Positions 1 to 5,575 of a DNA stretch of 6,433 nucleotides are shown here, piece by piece (within the stretch, counting starts at the first letter, position 1; every line of letters begins with the position of its first letter). The stretch comes from Candidatus Woykebacteria bacterium RBG_13_40_15 (GTDB lineage Bacteria; Patescibacteria; Microgenomatia; Woykebacterales; RBG-16-39-9b): assembly GCA_001816655.1 (NCBI GenBank), contig MHCP01000002.1:1-6433 (forward strand). The letters are read 5' to 3'. The notes beneath the pieces were generated by a model, which was given only the letters and a program-made list of their open reading frames with translations, searched no databases and was not told the DNA's origin. A program made the position numbers and the translations under genes.

Positions 1-3
1 CAC

Positions 4-32
4 TTGACAGTTTAGCTGTTAAAGTGTAAACT
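4..32 (+). promoter_or_regulatory. Sigma70-type promoter of the integrase gene
   Basis: A perfect -35 box TTGACA (4-9) is followed after 17 nt by TAAACT (27-32), which matches TATAAT at four of six positions. Transcription would begin near 38-40, almost at the ATG at 41. The mRNA would therefore be leaderless or nearly so, and no Shine-Dalgarno site is visible in front of this ATG. Both boxes lie within or touch the 8-bp inverted repeat at 7-34, so a protein bound to that repeat would block the promoter. This is read from sequence only. Confidence 0.5.
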
Positions 33-34
33 GT
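7..34. repeat. 28-bp dif-like inverted repeat, candidate recombinase core site or operator
   Basis: ACAGTTTA (7-14) is perfectly inverted as TAAACTGT (27-34). If the arms are taken as 11 bp (7-17 and 24-34), the centre is 6 bp (GTTAAA, 18-23). This is the 11-6-11 architecture of XerC/XerD dif sites, and the inner right arm contains TGTAAACT, which resembles a XerD arm. The site ends 6 bp before the integrase start. It could be the element's crossover site, an autoregulatory operator, or both. Only the symmetry is directly seen. Confidence 0.4.
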
Positions 35-40
35 TACTTA

Positions 41-997
41 ATGGTTTATGGTAAAGTGAGTAAAACTGTAAACAAACCCAGCGATTTAGCCGTTAAGACA
101 GGCCAATCATTAAGTGGGGCTGATCTTAAAGTCGCGGCCAACAAGATCTTTGATCTTCTGGATGTTTCAGAAATCACTCGGACCGATTATAAATACAGGA
201 TTCCATTTTTCCTTGATTTTATTAGAAAGCAAGGCTACCACGTTAACAGTTTCCTAGACTTCAAGAGATATTTAGCCGAGCGGACAGATCTAAGCGTTGC
301 TACTAAAAATAAGTATTTAGCGACAGCCAAAATCCTCCTAAAAGAACTTAACCGACAGGGAGTTCTACCAACCGATATAACCCAAAACGTTAAGACTTTT
401 ACTCAAAGCAAAAAACACAAAAAAGAGGGCCTGAATGATGGGGAAATAAGCAGCTTGGCCGAAAAGATAAGGCAATTGCCCACCACACCCCAAAACGCCC
501 GTCTGAGAGCCTTTGTGAGCCTCCTAGCTCTACAAGGACTAAGGCAAGTAGAAATTACCCGACTAGACGTTAAGGACCTGGATTTAGTCAACAAAACGGC
601 CTTCATACAAGGTAAAGGTAGGGACGATAAAGAGCCAATCAGCTTGCACCCAGAGACTGTTAAAGCCTTGAAAGAATATCTCAAGACAAACAAAATAGCC
701 GACGGCCCGTTATTTGCTAGTCGAAGTAATAACAGTAAGAATCGGCGGTTAACTACTAGGTCTGTCAGAGGAATTGTGAAGCAGATCCTGAAAGAGCTGG
801 GGATCGAAAAAACAACTCACGGCTTTAGGCATTTCTTTACGACCACTCTTATCAAGACCTACAAAGGCGACCTATTAGAAGTTGCCCAATACACCAGGCA
901 CAAAGGTTTAGAAATGCTGCAAGTTTACAACGACAACATTAAAAAAGAAGCAGACTTGCCACGCTTTTACAAGGCGTTTAAAGGGGTAAGTTTTTAG
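41..997 (+). CDS. Tyrosine recombinase / integrase (Xer-like), complete
   Basis: This 318-residue protein is a site-specific DNA recombinase that cuts and rejoins DNA through a covalent 3'-phosphotyrosine. Residues about 30-120 form the SAM-like core-binding domain, with the typical LSVATKNKYLATAK-type helix near 84-97. Residues about 130-318 form the catalytic domain. The full catalytic set is present: R168 (QGLRQVEI), K192 (QGKGR, beta-hairpin Lys), H260-x-x-R263 (THGFRH), H287 (TRHKG) and nucleophile Y296 (LQVYND). The length matches XerC/D-type integrases that lack an arm-binding domain. ATG at 41 is the first start after the promoter, but it has no clear Shine-Dalgarno site. The gene is followed 56 nt later by the Fic gene on the same strand. 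It may mobilise the surrounding element or resolve multimers. The family call is secure; the substrate is unknown. Confidence 0.93.
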   Translation: MVYGKVSKTVNKPSDLAVKTGQSLSGADLKVAANKIFDLLDVSEITRTDYKYRIPFFLDFIRKQGYHVNSFLDFKRYLAERTDLSVATKNKYLATAKILLKELNRQGVLPTDITQNVKTFTQSKKHKKEGLNDGEISSLAEKIRQLPTTPQNARLRAFVSLLALQGLRQVEITRLDVKDLDLVNKTAFIQGKGRDDKEPISLHPETVKALKEYLKTNKIADGPLFASRSNNSKNRRLTTRSVRGIVKQILKELGIEKTTHGFRHFFTTTLIKTYKGDLLEVAQYTRHKGLEMLQVYNDNIKKEADLPRFYKAFKGVSF

Positions 998-1021
998 GCT
1001 TGAACTTCCCATAAGTATAAT
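993..1021 (+). promoter_or_regulatory. Possible promoter of the Fic gene
   Basis: A perfect -10 hexamer TATAAT lies at 1016-1021 in the 56-nt gap between integrase and Fic gene. At 17 nt upstream the -35 position reads TTTAGG (993-998), a poor match that overlaps the integrase stop. An imperfect dyad, ACTTCC and GGAAGT, flanks the -10 box. Transcription would start near 1028, about 26 nt before the Fic ATG. Co-transcription from the integrase promoter is an equal alternative, since no convincing terminator separates the genes. Confidence 0.35.
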
Positions 1022-1053
1022 TACAGGAAGTAGAAGTTTTTCAGGCAAAAATT

Positions 1054-2082
1054 ATGGAAAAAGAAATATTAGAAAAACTAGTTAAAAAGAAACAGGAACT
1101 TGAGAAACTTAAGCCGCTTTCCGACCAATCCGCCCAGAACCTAGCAGAGTGGTTAAAAGTGGAATTAACCTACTCCTCAAATGCGATAGAGGGCAACACC
1201 TTAACTAGGGCAGAAACGGCGGAAGTAATTGAGAAGGGCGTGACGGCGGTTATCAAAGGAAAGCCCCTGAAAGACCAGCTAGAGGCAGTCAACCACGCCA
1301 AAGCTATCGATTTTATAAAAACCTTAGCTACTCAAAAGAAAGGGCACCAGTCTATAACCGAAGAGGATATATTGGCAATTCACAAGACTATTCTTACTGG
1401 GATTGACGATTTGTGGGCTGGAAAATATCGAAAAAGTGAAGTGTTTATAAGAGGAGCCACAGTAGAGCTGCCACAACCGCAGAAAGTCCCGTATCTTATG
1501 GCTGAATTTACTCAGTGGCTCGAAGGTCAACAAGAGGCCCACCCTGTAAAGGTTGCCGCTGATGCTCATTTCAAGCTTGTTTCAATTCACCCTTTTGTTG
1601 ACGGTAATGGTCGAACTGCTCGGCTACTAATGAATCTGGTTTTGCTTATCAATGGCTACCCAATAGCAATTGTTCGGAACGAGGATAGAATTGAATATCT
1701 AGAAGCAGTAAATAGAGGACAGACCCAAAACGATTTAGAACCATTTTATAAGCTGATGGTTCAGGCTGTTGAGCGATCACTAGATGCTTATATCGCTGCT
1801 GCCCAGGGTAAACCCCCATTGCCTTTTATTTCGAAGGGCCTGCGATATATGGTTAGAGGGGAACTTCTTAAAATTGGCAAAGTGGCCTCTCAGGTAGGCT
1901 TACCGATACCAACCATCCGCTATTACATTAGCCAAGGTCTCATAAAGCCTCAGGAGTATACCAAAGGCGGTTTTATGCTTTTTAACCGAGATGTGGTGGA
2001 TAAAATTAGAGAAATTAAACGCCTACAAAAAGAAGAACGGCTAAGTATTGCGGAGATTAAGCGGCAGCTTGGACAAACTTAG
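1054..2082 (+). CDS. Fic-family protein (predicted AMPylase) with C-terminal MerR-like HTH
   Basis: This 342-residue protein belongs to the Fic/DOC family, whose members usually transfer AMP from ATP to a hydroxyl side chain of a target protein. The core motif HPFVDGNGRTAR spans 179-190, with catalytic H179 and the anion-binding GNGR loop intact. The target-docking flap is near 132-148. An inhibitory motif of the (S/T)xxxE(G/N) type lies at S42-E46-G47, ahead of the Fic core, so the enzyme should be self-inhibited (class II). Residues about 271-340 carry a MerR-type winged helix (LLKIGKVASQVGLPIPTIRYY) and a basic tail, suggesting DNA binding or autoregulation. The Shine-Dalgarno site is weak (AGG about 10 nt before ATG). 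The target is unknown. It could be a regulator, a toxin-like element or a host-modulating factor; there is no separate antitoxin gene beside it. Confidence 0.92.
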   Translation: MEKEILEKLVKKKQELEKLKPLSDQSAQNLAEWLKVELTYSSNAIEGNTLTRAETAEVIEKGVTAVIKGKPLKDQLEAVNHAKAIDFIKTLATQKKGHQSITEEDILAIHKTILTGIDDLWAGKYRKSEVFIRGATVELPQPQKVPYLMAEFTQWLEGQQEAHPVKVAADAHFKLVSIHPFVDGNGRTARLLMNLVLLINGYPIAIVRNEDRIEYLEAVNRGQTQNDLEPFYKLMVQAVERSLDAYIAAAQGKPPLPFISKGLRYMVRGELLKIGKVASQVGLPIPTIRYYISQGLIKPQEYTKGGFMLFNRDVVDKIREIKRLQKEERLSIAEIKRQLGQT

Positions 2083-2083
2083 T

Positions 2084-2151
2084 GCGTAAAGGTTATTTAA
2101 ATCGCCGTGCGGCGGCGTTGCGTAAAGAAAGAAAGTGCACAAAGAAAGAAA
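2084..2151 (+). repeat. Short direct repeats and GC-rich dyad downstream of the Fic gene
   Basis: GCGTAAAG occurs at 2084-2091 and 2120-2127. AAAGAAAGAAA occurs at 2124-2134 and 2141-2151 on either side of the palindrome GTGCAC (2135-2140). Between the first pair lies a small dyad, CGCC (2103-2106) and GGCG (2111-2114). No U tract follows on the + strand, so it is a poor terminator for the Fic gene. On the - strand the dyad is followed by ATTTAAAT, which could weakly terminate transcripts coming from the right. Function unknown. Confidence 0.3.
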
Positions 2152-2212
2152 TATATAAATAAACTAATAAAGAACATAACTTAGTTTGACCTTCACGGCT
2201 GTACTGTTACTT

Positions 2213-2558
2213 GGGGTGCAGTAGGACCTTGGAGGGTAGCTCCACACTCCTTCGGAGTGCCCACACACAAGGTGTGGGATAACAGACAACGTAAACTTGG
2301 AGCCTTGAGATAGACTTCTATTATCTATAAACGCTTTCGCCCGTTTTCTCTCGGAGCGTTTGCACCTGCTGACTGTAGAAGGTTGGGTAAGTGCCATACC
2401 TTCCCCCGCGTGCCTCACAGGGGGCACCTTGCGGATTTAGCTACTCTTCGTACTTCAAGAGTAACGATTCTCCTCCTCGTCGTTTAAAGTGTTTTCGTTG
2501 CCACTCGGAGGGAAGAGCATTTCTGCTTGGTCTCCGCTAGCTAGAAGATTCCCGCTAG
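2213..2558 (+). ncRNA. Candidate structured non-coding RNA, family not recognised
   Basis: This gene-free stretch is packed with perfect stems. An 8-bp helix (2214-2221 with 2360-2367) closes a multibranch domain holding hairpins 2230-2234/2240-2244, 2245-2250/2254-2259, 2260-2266/2272-2278 (7 bp), 2308-2313/2321-2326 and 2330-2335/2355-2360. Downstream are 2378-2383/2398-2403, 2410-2416/2421-2427 (7 bp, loop ACAG), 2442-2448/2457-2463 (7 bp), 2471-2476/2507-2512, 2515-2519/2524-2528 and 2537-2541/2554-2558. Several stems use G-U pairs that work only if the + strand is transcribed. I see no tmRNA, RNase P, SRP, T-box, tRNA, or group I or II intron hallmarks. No good promoter is visible; TTGACC at 2186-2191 is the best -35. 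An 87-codon open frame on the other strand (2164-2427) is low-quality and judged not a gene. Confidence 0.5.
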
Positions 2559-2579
2559 ATAAATTTATTGGCTCTAACT

Positions 2580-2613
2580 GTTAATAATTGTGCGCACAGG
2601 CAATTTTATTAAC
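2580..2613. repeat. AT-rich inverted repeat with GC-rich centre
   Basis: GTTAATAA (2580-2587) is perfectly inverted at 2606-2613. The dyad extends by TTG/CAA (2588-2590 with 2601-2603) after a 2-nt TT bulge. The centre contains the palindrome TGTGCGCACA (2589-2598). It lies just beyond the end of the topoisomerase A-like gene. Neither strand shows a U tract after it, so it does not look like an intrinsic terminator. A protein-binding or recombination site, or a structured 3' end, is possible. Confidence 0.4.
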
Positions 2614-2631
2614 CTCTAGGACCGTTATCTT

Positions 2632-2651
2632 TGTTAATTGTTAACATTTTT
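2632..2651 (+). terminator. Weak intrinsic terminator for + strand transcripts
   Basis: TGTTAA (2632-2637) and TTAACA (2641-2646) form a 6-bp stem with loop TTG, directly followed by five T (2647-2651). The stem has only one G-C pair, so termination would be inefficient. It sits at the border with the convergent topoisomerase A-like gene, as expected if a + strand RNA from 2213 onward stopped there. Confidence 0.3.
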
Positions 2652-2652
2652 A

Positions 2653-3867
2653 TCAGACGTTTTCTTCGGCCAATGACCAAATTACATCGTCCCAAGTTTT
2701 CTTAGAATTCCTTAACTTTGTAGAGACTGTTTTCTGAAGTCCTTTTGGCACTTCAATTTCTTGATCTCTAATATCGTCCTCTATTTTATCTATTTCAGCC
2801 TCTATCCTTTGTTGGTACACGGCTCTTTTGTAGGCTTCATTTAATGTTTCTTCTTCTGGTACAAGTTTTGTAACCTTATGCCGCTTTAATTTTTTCTCAA
2901 TAAAACCGATAAACTCCTCTGATGTCATGGCGTTCAGCTCAACTCGTTTACCAACCCAACGGGGCCACTTCCCCTGTACAAGGAATTCACGCTCCGCTTT
3001 TGTTGCTCCACAAATTTCCAAATATTCTTTAGGGTCTTTATCTTGCTCAATGTTTACGGGTTCTGACTCTAGGTTTGTTATATCCTCCAAACGTAATCCC
3101 ATATCGATAACTCTGGAACCTGTAGACATTCGGGTTCCTTCCCCTAGCGTCTTAACTATTTTGAAACCAGCAAGATCAAAATCTCTAAGGACGAATATTT
3201 TAACCCCCCTAGCGGACAACTCTCTATTCAGATCACAGGCAGCCTTTACAGGAACCCCCTTTGTGGACATTATCGCAATATCATATTTTTCAGAAATACC
3301 AGCATCCTTTAATATTTCGTCAAACCCTTCCTTTTCTATAAACAAAGCAGCGCTATACCTATTAGTTGGGCCATTGGTGTCAATCCGTTCTTCAACTTCG
3401 GGTCTACTGAACGGGCGAAAATCATTTTTCCAGCGTTTAATATATTCCTTAACCTCTATCCCTCCCAATGGCGTTTTATTGGAAGTGTGTGGTTCCGTTA
3501 GGCGACCTCTTGAATCCCAAACAACCATCCTCAATTTTTCAGGGTGCTGTTCTAGGTAATCTTTTAGGATGTTTTGTGTGAAATAAACAGAATCCTTCCA
3601 AATCTCACCACCCGTCTGCTCTAGTACATAAGGTCTGACCGCATACATTATCTGCCTGGCATTAGCTAGGTACTTTCCGTTGCTACTTACCTTGTTGATA
3701 GCATCCTCCATACCATCAAAAGCAGCATCTTTATAAGTGACTCTGGAGCTATAGCGGTATCTGGCTAAACTTGCATGGGAAAGTCTATCCTCTCTAAGCT
3801 TACGTTTTTTCCAGTCCTTGGCGACACTTCTTAGTCCTAGCGAAATCTTGTGTTTTAGATCAGACAT
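2653..3867 (-). CDS. Type IIB topoisomerase A-like subunit (Spo11/Topo VI-A family)
   Basis: This 404-residue protein is the predicted DNA-cleaving subunit of a Topo VI/VIII-like enzyme. Residues about 30-130 hold the winged-helix (5Y-CAP) domain. R71-Q-I-M-Y75 matches the family pattern R-x-x-x-Y, making Y75 the likely nucleophile. Residues about 170-290 are the Toprim domain, with E178 (FIEKEGF) and D229-x-D231 (LRDFDLAGF) as metal ligands. The C-terminal third is charged and coiled-coil-like. I place the start at 3867: it has GGGGGAG 7 nt upstream (3875-3881) and overlaps the upstream gene by 8 nt. An ATG at 3903 in the same frame would add 12 basic residues. The first 30 residues are basic and helical and resemble the last helix of a Topo VI-B transducer. 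A JetD-like role is an alternative, but no SMC/kleisin partner is present. Family call firm, in vivo role unknown. Confidence 0.85.
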   Translation of the reverse strand: MSDLKHKISLGLRSVAKDWKKRKLREDRLSHASLARYRYSSRVTYKDAAFDGMEDAINKVSSNGKYLANARQIMYAVRPYVLEQTGGEIWKDSVYFTQNILKDYLEQHPEKLRMVVWDSRGRLTEPHTSNKTPLGGIEVKEYIKRWKNDFRPFSRPEVEERIDTNGPTNRYSAALFIEKEGFDEILKDAGISEKYDIAIMSTKGVPVKAACDLNRELSARGVKIFVLRDFDLAGFKIVKTLGEGTRMSTGSRVIDMGLRLEDITNLESEPVNIEQDKDPKEYLEICGATKAEREFLVQGKWPRWVGKRVELNAMTSEEFIGFIEKKLKRHKVTKLVPEEETLNEAYKRAVYQQRIEAEIDKIEDDIRDQEIEVPKGLQKTVSTKLRNSKKTWDDVIWSLAEENV

Positions 3868-5182
3868 CCGCAATCTCCCCCTTCCCATGACCAGCAAGTT
3901 CAAGTCTCGGCGTTGCTATATGGATAGCTACACAGACAGGGTCGTCCCTGTTTATTCTCATGTCGCCCAGCATGTGCTGGATTTCATTTGATGGAATCCC
4001 AATTGTGGGTGACCAGTTTAGCCCAGTAATTACTTTTCTGGTGTTGCTCTCGTGTTTTTCATCAAACACACCAAAAACCACTTCTACTACTTCTGGCAAC
4101 CCTGTTTTTTCATCCACATCTTGAACCTTTTTATAATGCACGCTCTCAGGAGACACGGAATAAAGTTGCTTAAGACCCTCCATGAGGTGTTCTTTACCAA
4201 TAGCTCCCAATGCACGGGGTGCTACAATAGGGCTATTCTCCTGCATGGCCTTCAAAAGTTGTTCTACTTTTGCCTTGTCCACGTCTTGGTCCTTTACAAG
4301 CTGCGACAGCTTTACGCCACAGAGATTACCTGTTACTACTTTCTGCTTTTTTGTGCCTGCTAGACCTCGAAACTCTGACACAAACTCTCGAACGCTCTTA
4401 TCGCTACCACTGCTGATAAGGGCTGCTATTAAAGACCTTAGTGTCTCTGCATTGTACCAATGGGCCGAGGTAGGATTGTTAGGTTGCCACTTAGTCCATT
4501 TTTTATCTGGTGTTCCCCAAGTCTTACCATTCAACGAAAAAACTGCGTGAGGATTAAAGAGGAAATAAGCAGCCATTAACTCCTCAGCGGTAGTAATATA
4601 GTCTGAAGCTAAATTGTAAATTTCGTCATTTTGTAGCGGCTGCAGTAAGGTAGCTGATTTTGGGGTGAAAACTGTAATTTTTACACCTTTGGGGCCAGGG
4701 TGCTTCGTCTGTGATAGTTCAATGTCGGGTGATTGAGTTATCCTGTTCAGCTTAACTTCTATGACGTATTTTCGGTTGGATGTTTCAATCGTCACAACCC
4801 CCGTAACTCCGTTATCAACAAAGGGGGCCGCATAAACACACTTTAGAGCGTTGCCCAGTTGTCCCCGTGTGGGAGAAACATAGTAGGCTTTGTCTGATAC
4901 TCGGATCTTATAATCAAGCGATTTCTTGATGACAAAAGCTGGAAGCCTGTTGCCATTGTCGGAGACGGAGAAGTAATCATCTTTAACCTCAACGTTTATT
5001 CGTGGTGTAACATTGGCAATCTCGCAAGCGTCTAGGGAATTATCGACGAGCTCCTTCAAAAGAGCGATCCACCAGAAAAGACGGCCGTGGCCTAGCTGCA
5101 TGCTAAGCTCTTTTTCAGTAAAGAATTCGAGGGCTCTCCTAGTTGTGAAAACTACTCTCTTGAGTTTTATATTATTTGGCAT
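3860..5182 (-). CDS. Type IIB topoisomerase B-like subunit (GHKL ATPase, Topo VI-B/VIII-type)
   Basis: This 440-residue protein is the predicted ATP-driven clamp subunit of the enzyme. The GHKL fold spans about 10-215: N box E44-L-V-D-N48-S-L-D-A, G1 box D75-N-G-N, G2 region PTRGQLGNALK (104-114), and GPKG near 163-166. A segment like the H2TH end of Topo VI-B (PRALGAIGKEHLMEGL) lies at about 322-337. The transducer follows and ends with AIHIATPRLELAGHGKGEIADV, equivalent to the switch-lysine loop (K434). The protein stops there, without the usual C-terminal transducer helix, and is shorter than archaeal Topo VI-B (about 530 residues). ATG at 5182 is chosen because GGAGG precedes it by 5 nt; a TTG at 5224 in frame has no such site. 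It overlaps the A-like gene by 8 nt (ATGTCTGA), implying coupled translation. It has its own promoter at 5502-5530. Confidence 0.87.
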   Translation of the reverse strand: MPNNIKLKRVVFTTRRALEFFTEKELSMQLGHGRLFWWIALLKELVDNSLDACEIANVTPRINVEVKDDYFSVSDNGNRLPAFVIKKSLDYKIRVSDKAYYVSPTRGQLGNALKCVYAAPFVDNGVTGVVTIETSNRKYVIEVKLNRITQSPDIELSQTKHPGPKGVKITVFTPKSATLLQPLQNDEIYNLASDYITTAEELMAAYFLFNPHAVFSLNGKTWGTPDKKWTKWQPNNPTSAHWYNAETLRSLIAALISSGSDKSVREFVSEFRGLAGTKKQKVVTGNLCGVKLSQLVKDQDVDKAKVEQLLKAMQENSPIVAPRALGAIGKEHLMEGLKQLYSVSPESVHYKKVQDVDEKTGLPEVVEVVFGVFDEKHESNTRKVITGLNWSPTIGIPSNEIQHMLGDMRINRDDPVCVAIHIATPRLELAGHGKGEIADV

Positions 5183-5276
5183 ATTTTCCTCCAAGCTGTG
5201 CCTCGCCGCCAGCCGCGTTTTCAATAAATTTCTTAAGGGTCCACTTTTGTAATTTACTCAGTCGCTTGTCTGCCAT
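5172..5276 (-). CDS. Possible 34-residue small protein or leader ORF ahead of the topoisomerase genes
   Basis: ATG at 5276 opens a 34-codon frame ending in TAA that overlaps the B-like start by 11 nt. The N-terminal half (ADKRLSKLQKWTLKKFIENA) is basic, amphipathic and protein-like, and recalls the first helix of some small winged-helix proteins. The C-terminal half is glycine/alanine-rich and contains the bases of the downstream Shine-Dalgarno site. Its own ribosome site is weak (AAAGG about 12 nt upstream). It could be a coupling leader ORF, a truncated regulator or chance; no function is assigned. Confidence 0.3.
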   Translation of the reverse strand: MADKRLSKLQKWTLKKFIENAAGGEAQLGGKYAK

Positions 5277-5404
5277 AAGATCTTTTTGCCTTTACTACCT
5301 CTACTTAACGAAATAGGAGCCGTCGCTTCCCAATTGATAGGAAACTTAGACTCCTTTGCTTGAACCAGAACCTTATGTTTGCCCTATTTACTTTTGAGGC
5401 AATT

Positions 5405-5473
5405 AAAAACCGCCCCTTAAGTGGCTGCCAGTGAGAAGGACTCTGCTGACTAGGCAGCCGCCTAAAGAGCGGT
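5405..5473 (-). terminator. Intrinsic terminator hairpin inside the leader
   Basis: The 21-position stem (5473-5453 with 5429-5409) ends in GCGGU and runs directly into five U residues, the classic intrinsic terminator form. It lies about 22 nt after the predicted start of the topoisomerase transcript, so full-length mRNA needs readthrough or antitermination. It would also stop transcripts running on from the restriction-type gene. Whether it is conditional is inference. Confidence 0.6.
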
Positions 5474-5495
5474 GTTGTCCTTCTCTTTCACAGCT
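5405..5495 (-). ncRNA. Structured leader or small RNA with pseudoknot/attenuator potential
   Basis: The expected transcript starts near 5495. It first contains GAGAAGGAC (5485 to 5477) and then a long hairpin, 5473-5453 paired with 5429-5409. That hairpin has 17 Watson-Crick pairs, 3 G-U pairs and one C-A mismatch, and is followed by UUUUU (5409-5405). The 23-nt hairpin loop contains GUCCUUCUC (5441 to 5433), perfectly complementary to the leading GAGAAGGAC. The two helices cross, so they form a pseudoknot or compete as antiterminator and terminator. The G-U pairs fit only the - strand. It may be a cis-acting attenuator/riboswitch-like leader of the topoisomerase genes or a separate RNA of about 90 nt. 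No known family is recognised. The remaining leader (5277-5404) shows only a modest nested dyad (5315-5319/5351-5355 and 5327-5330/5340-5343). Confidence 0.6.
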
Positions 5496-5501
5496 AGAAA
5501 C

Positions 5502-5530
5502 ATTATAGCAGAAAAAGTAACACTTGTCAA
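5502..5530 (-). promoter_or_regulatory. Consensus sigma70 promoter of the topoisomerase transcript
   Basis: On the - strand a perfect TTGACA (-35, at 5530-5525) and a perfect TATAAT (-10, at 5507-5502) are separated by exactly 17 nt. This is the strongest promoter in the window and predicts a start near 5495. It lies 45 nt beyond the stop of the restriction-type gene and drives the structured leader and, if read through, the B-like and A-like genes. Confidence 0.85.
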
Positions 5531-5575
5531 TATACCTTATTCTATCAATCAAATCCAACTATCAAAATAATGTTG

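Noticed and set aside
2103..2117. Intrinsic terminator of the Fic gene
   Set aside because: The GC-rich stem is short and has no U tract on the + strand.
2164..2427. 87-codon open frame on the - strand
   Set aside because: Its product has no recognisable motif and unusual composition, no good ribosome site was noted, and it lies across the densest hairpins, so it is best explained as a chance frame over a structured RNA.
2213..2560. tmRNA, RNase P RNA, group I or II intron
   Set aside because: On either strand I found no tmRNA acceptor/TCCACCA end or credible tag ending, no RNase P P4 segments, no group I R/S core and no group II domain V.
2927..3559. 210-codon + strand open frame, and shorter ones at 403-693, 1324-1569, 4052-4550, 5013-5252 and 5856-6161
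   Set aside because: All lie opposite or within strongly supported genes and show no domain features; they are frame shadows.
3860..3903. Upstream ATG at 3903 as start of the A-like gene, and TTG at 5224 as start of the B-like gene
   Set aside because: Starts at 3867 and 5182 have well-spaced Shine-Dalgarno sites (GGGGGAG, GGAGG). The longer starts would add poorly conserved-looking residues, and at 3903 a deeper overlap.
5280..5395. Open stretch of about 40 codons on the - strand in the leader, between a TAG and a TGA
   Set aside because: It contains no ATG, GTG or TTG start and a stretch this long between stops is expected by chance, although the peptide looks protein-like.
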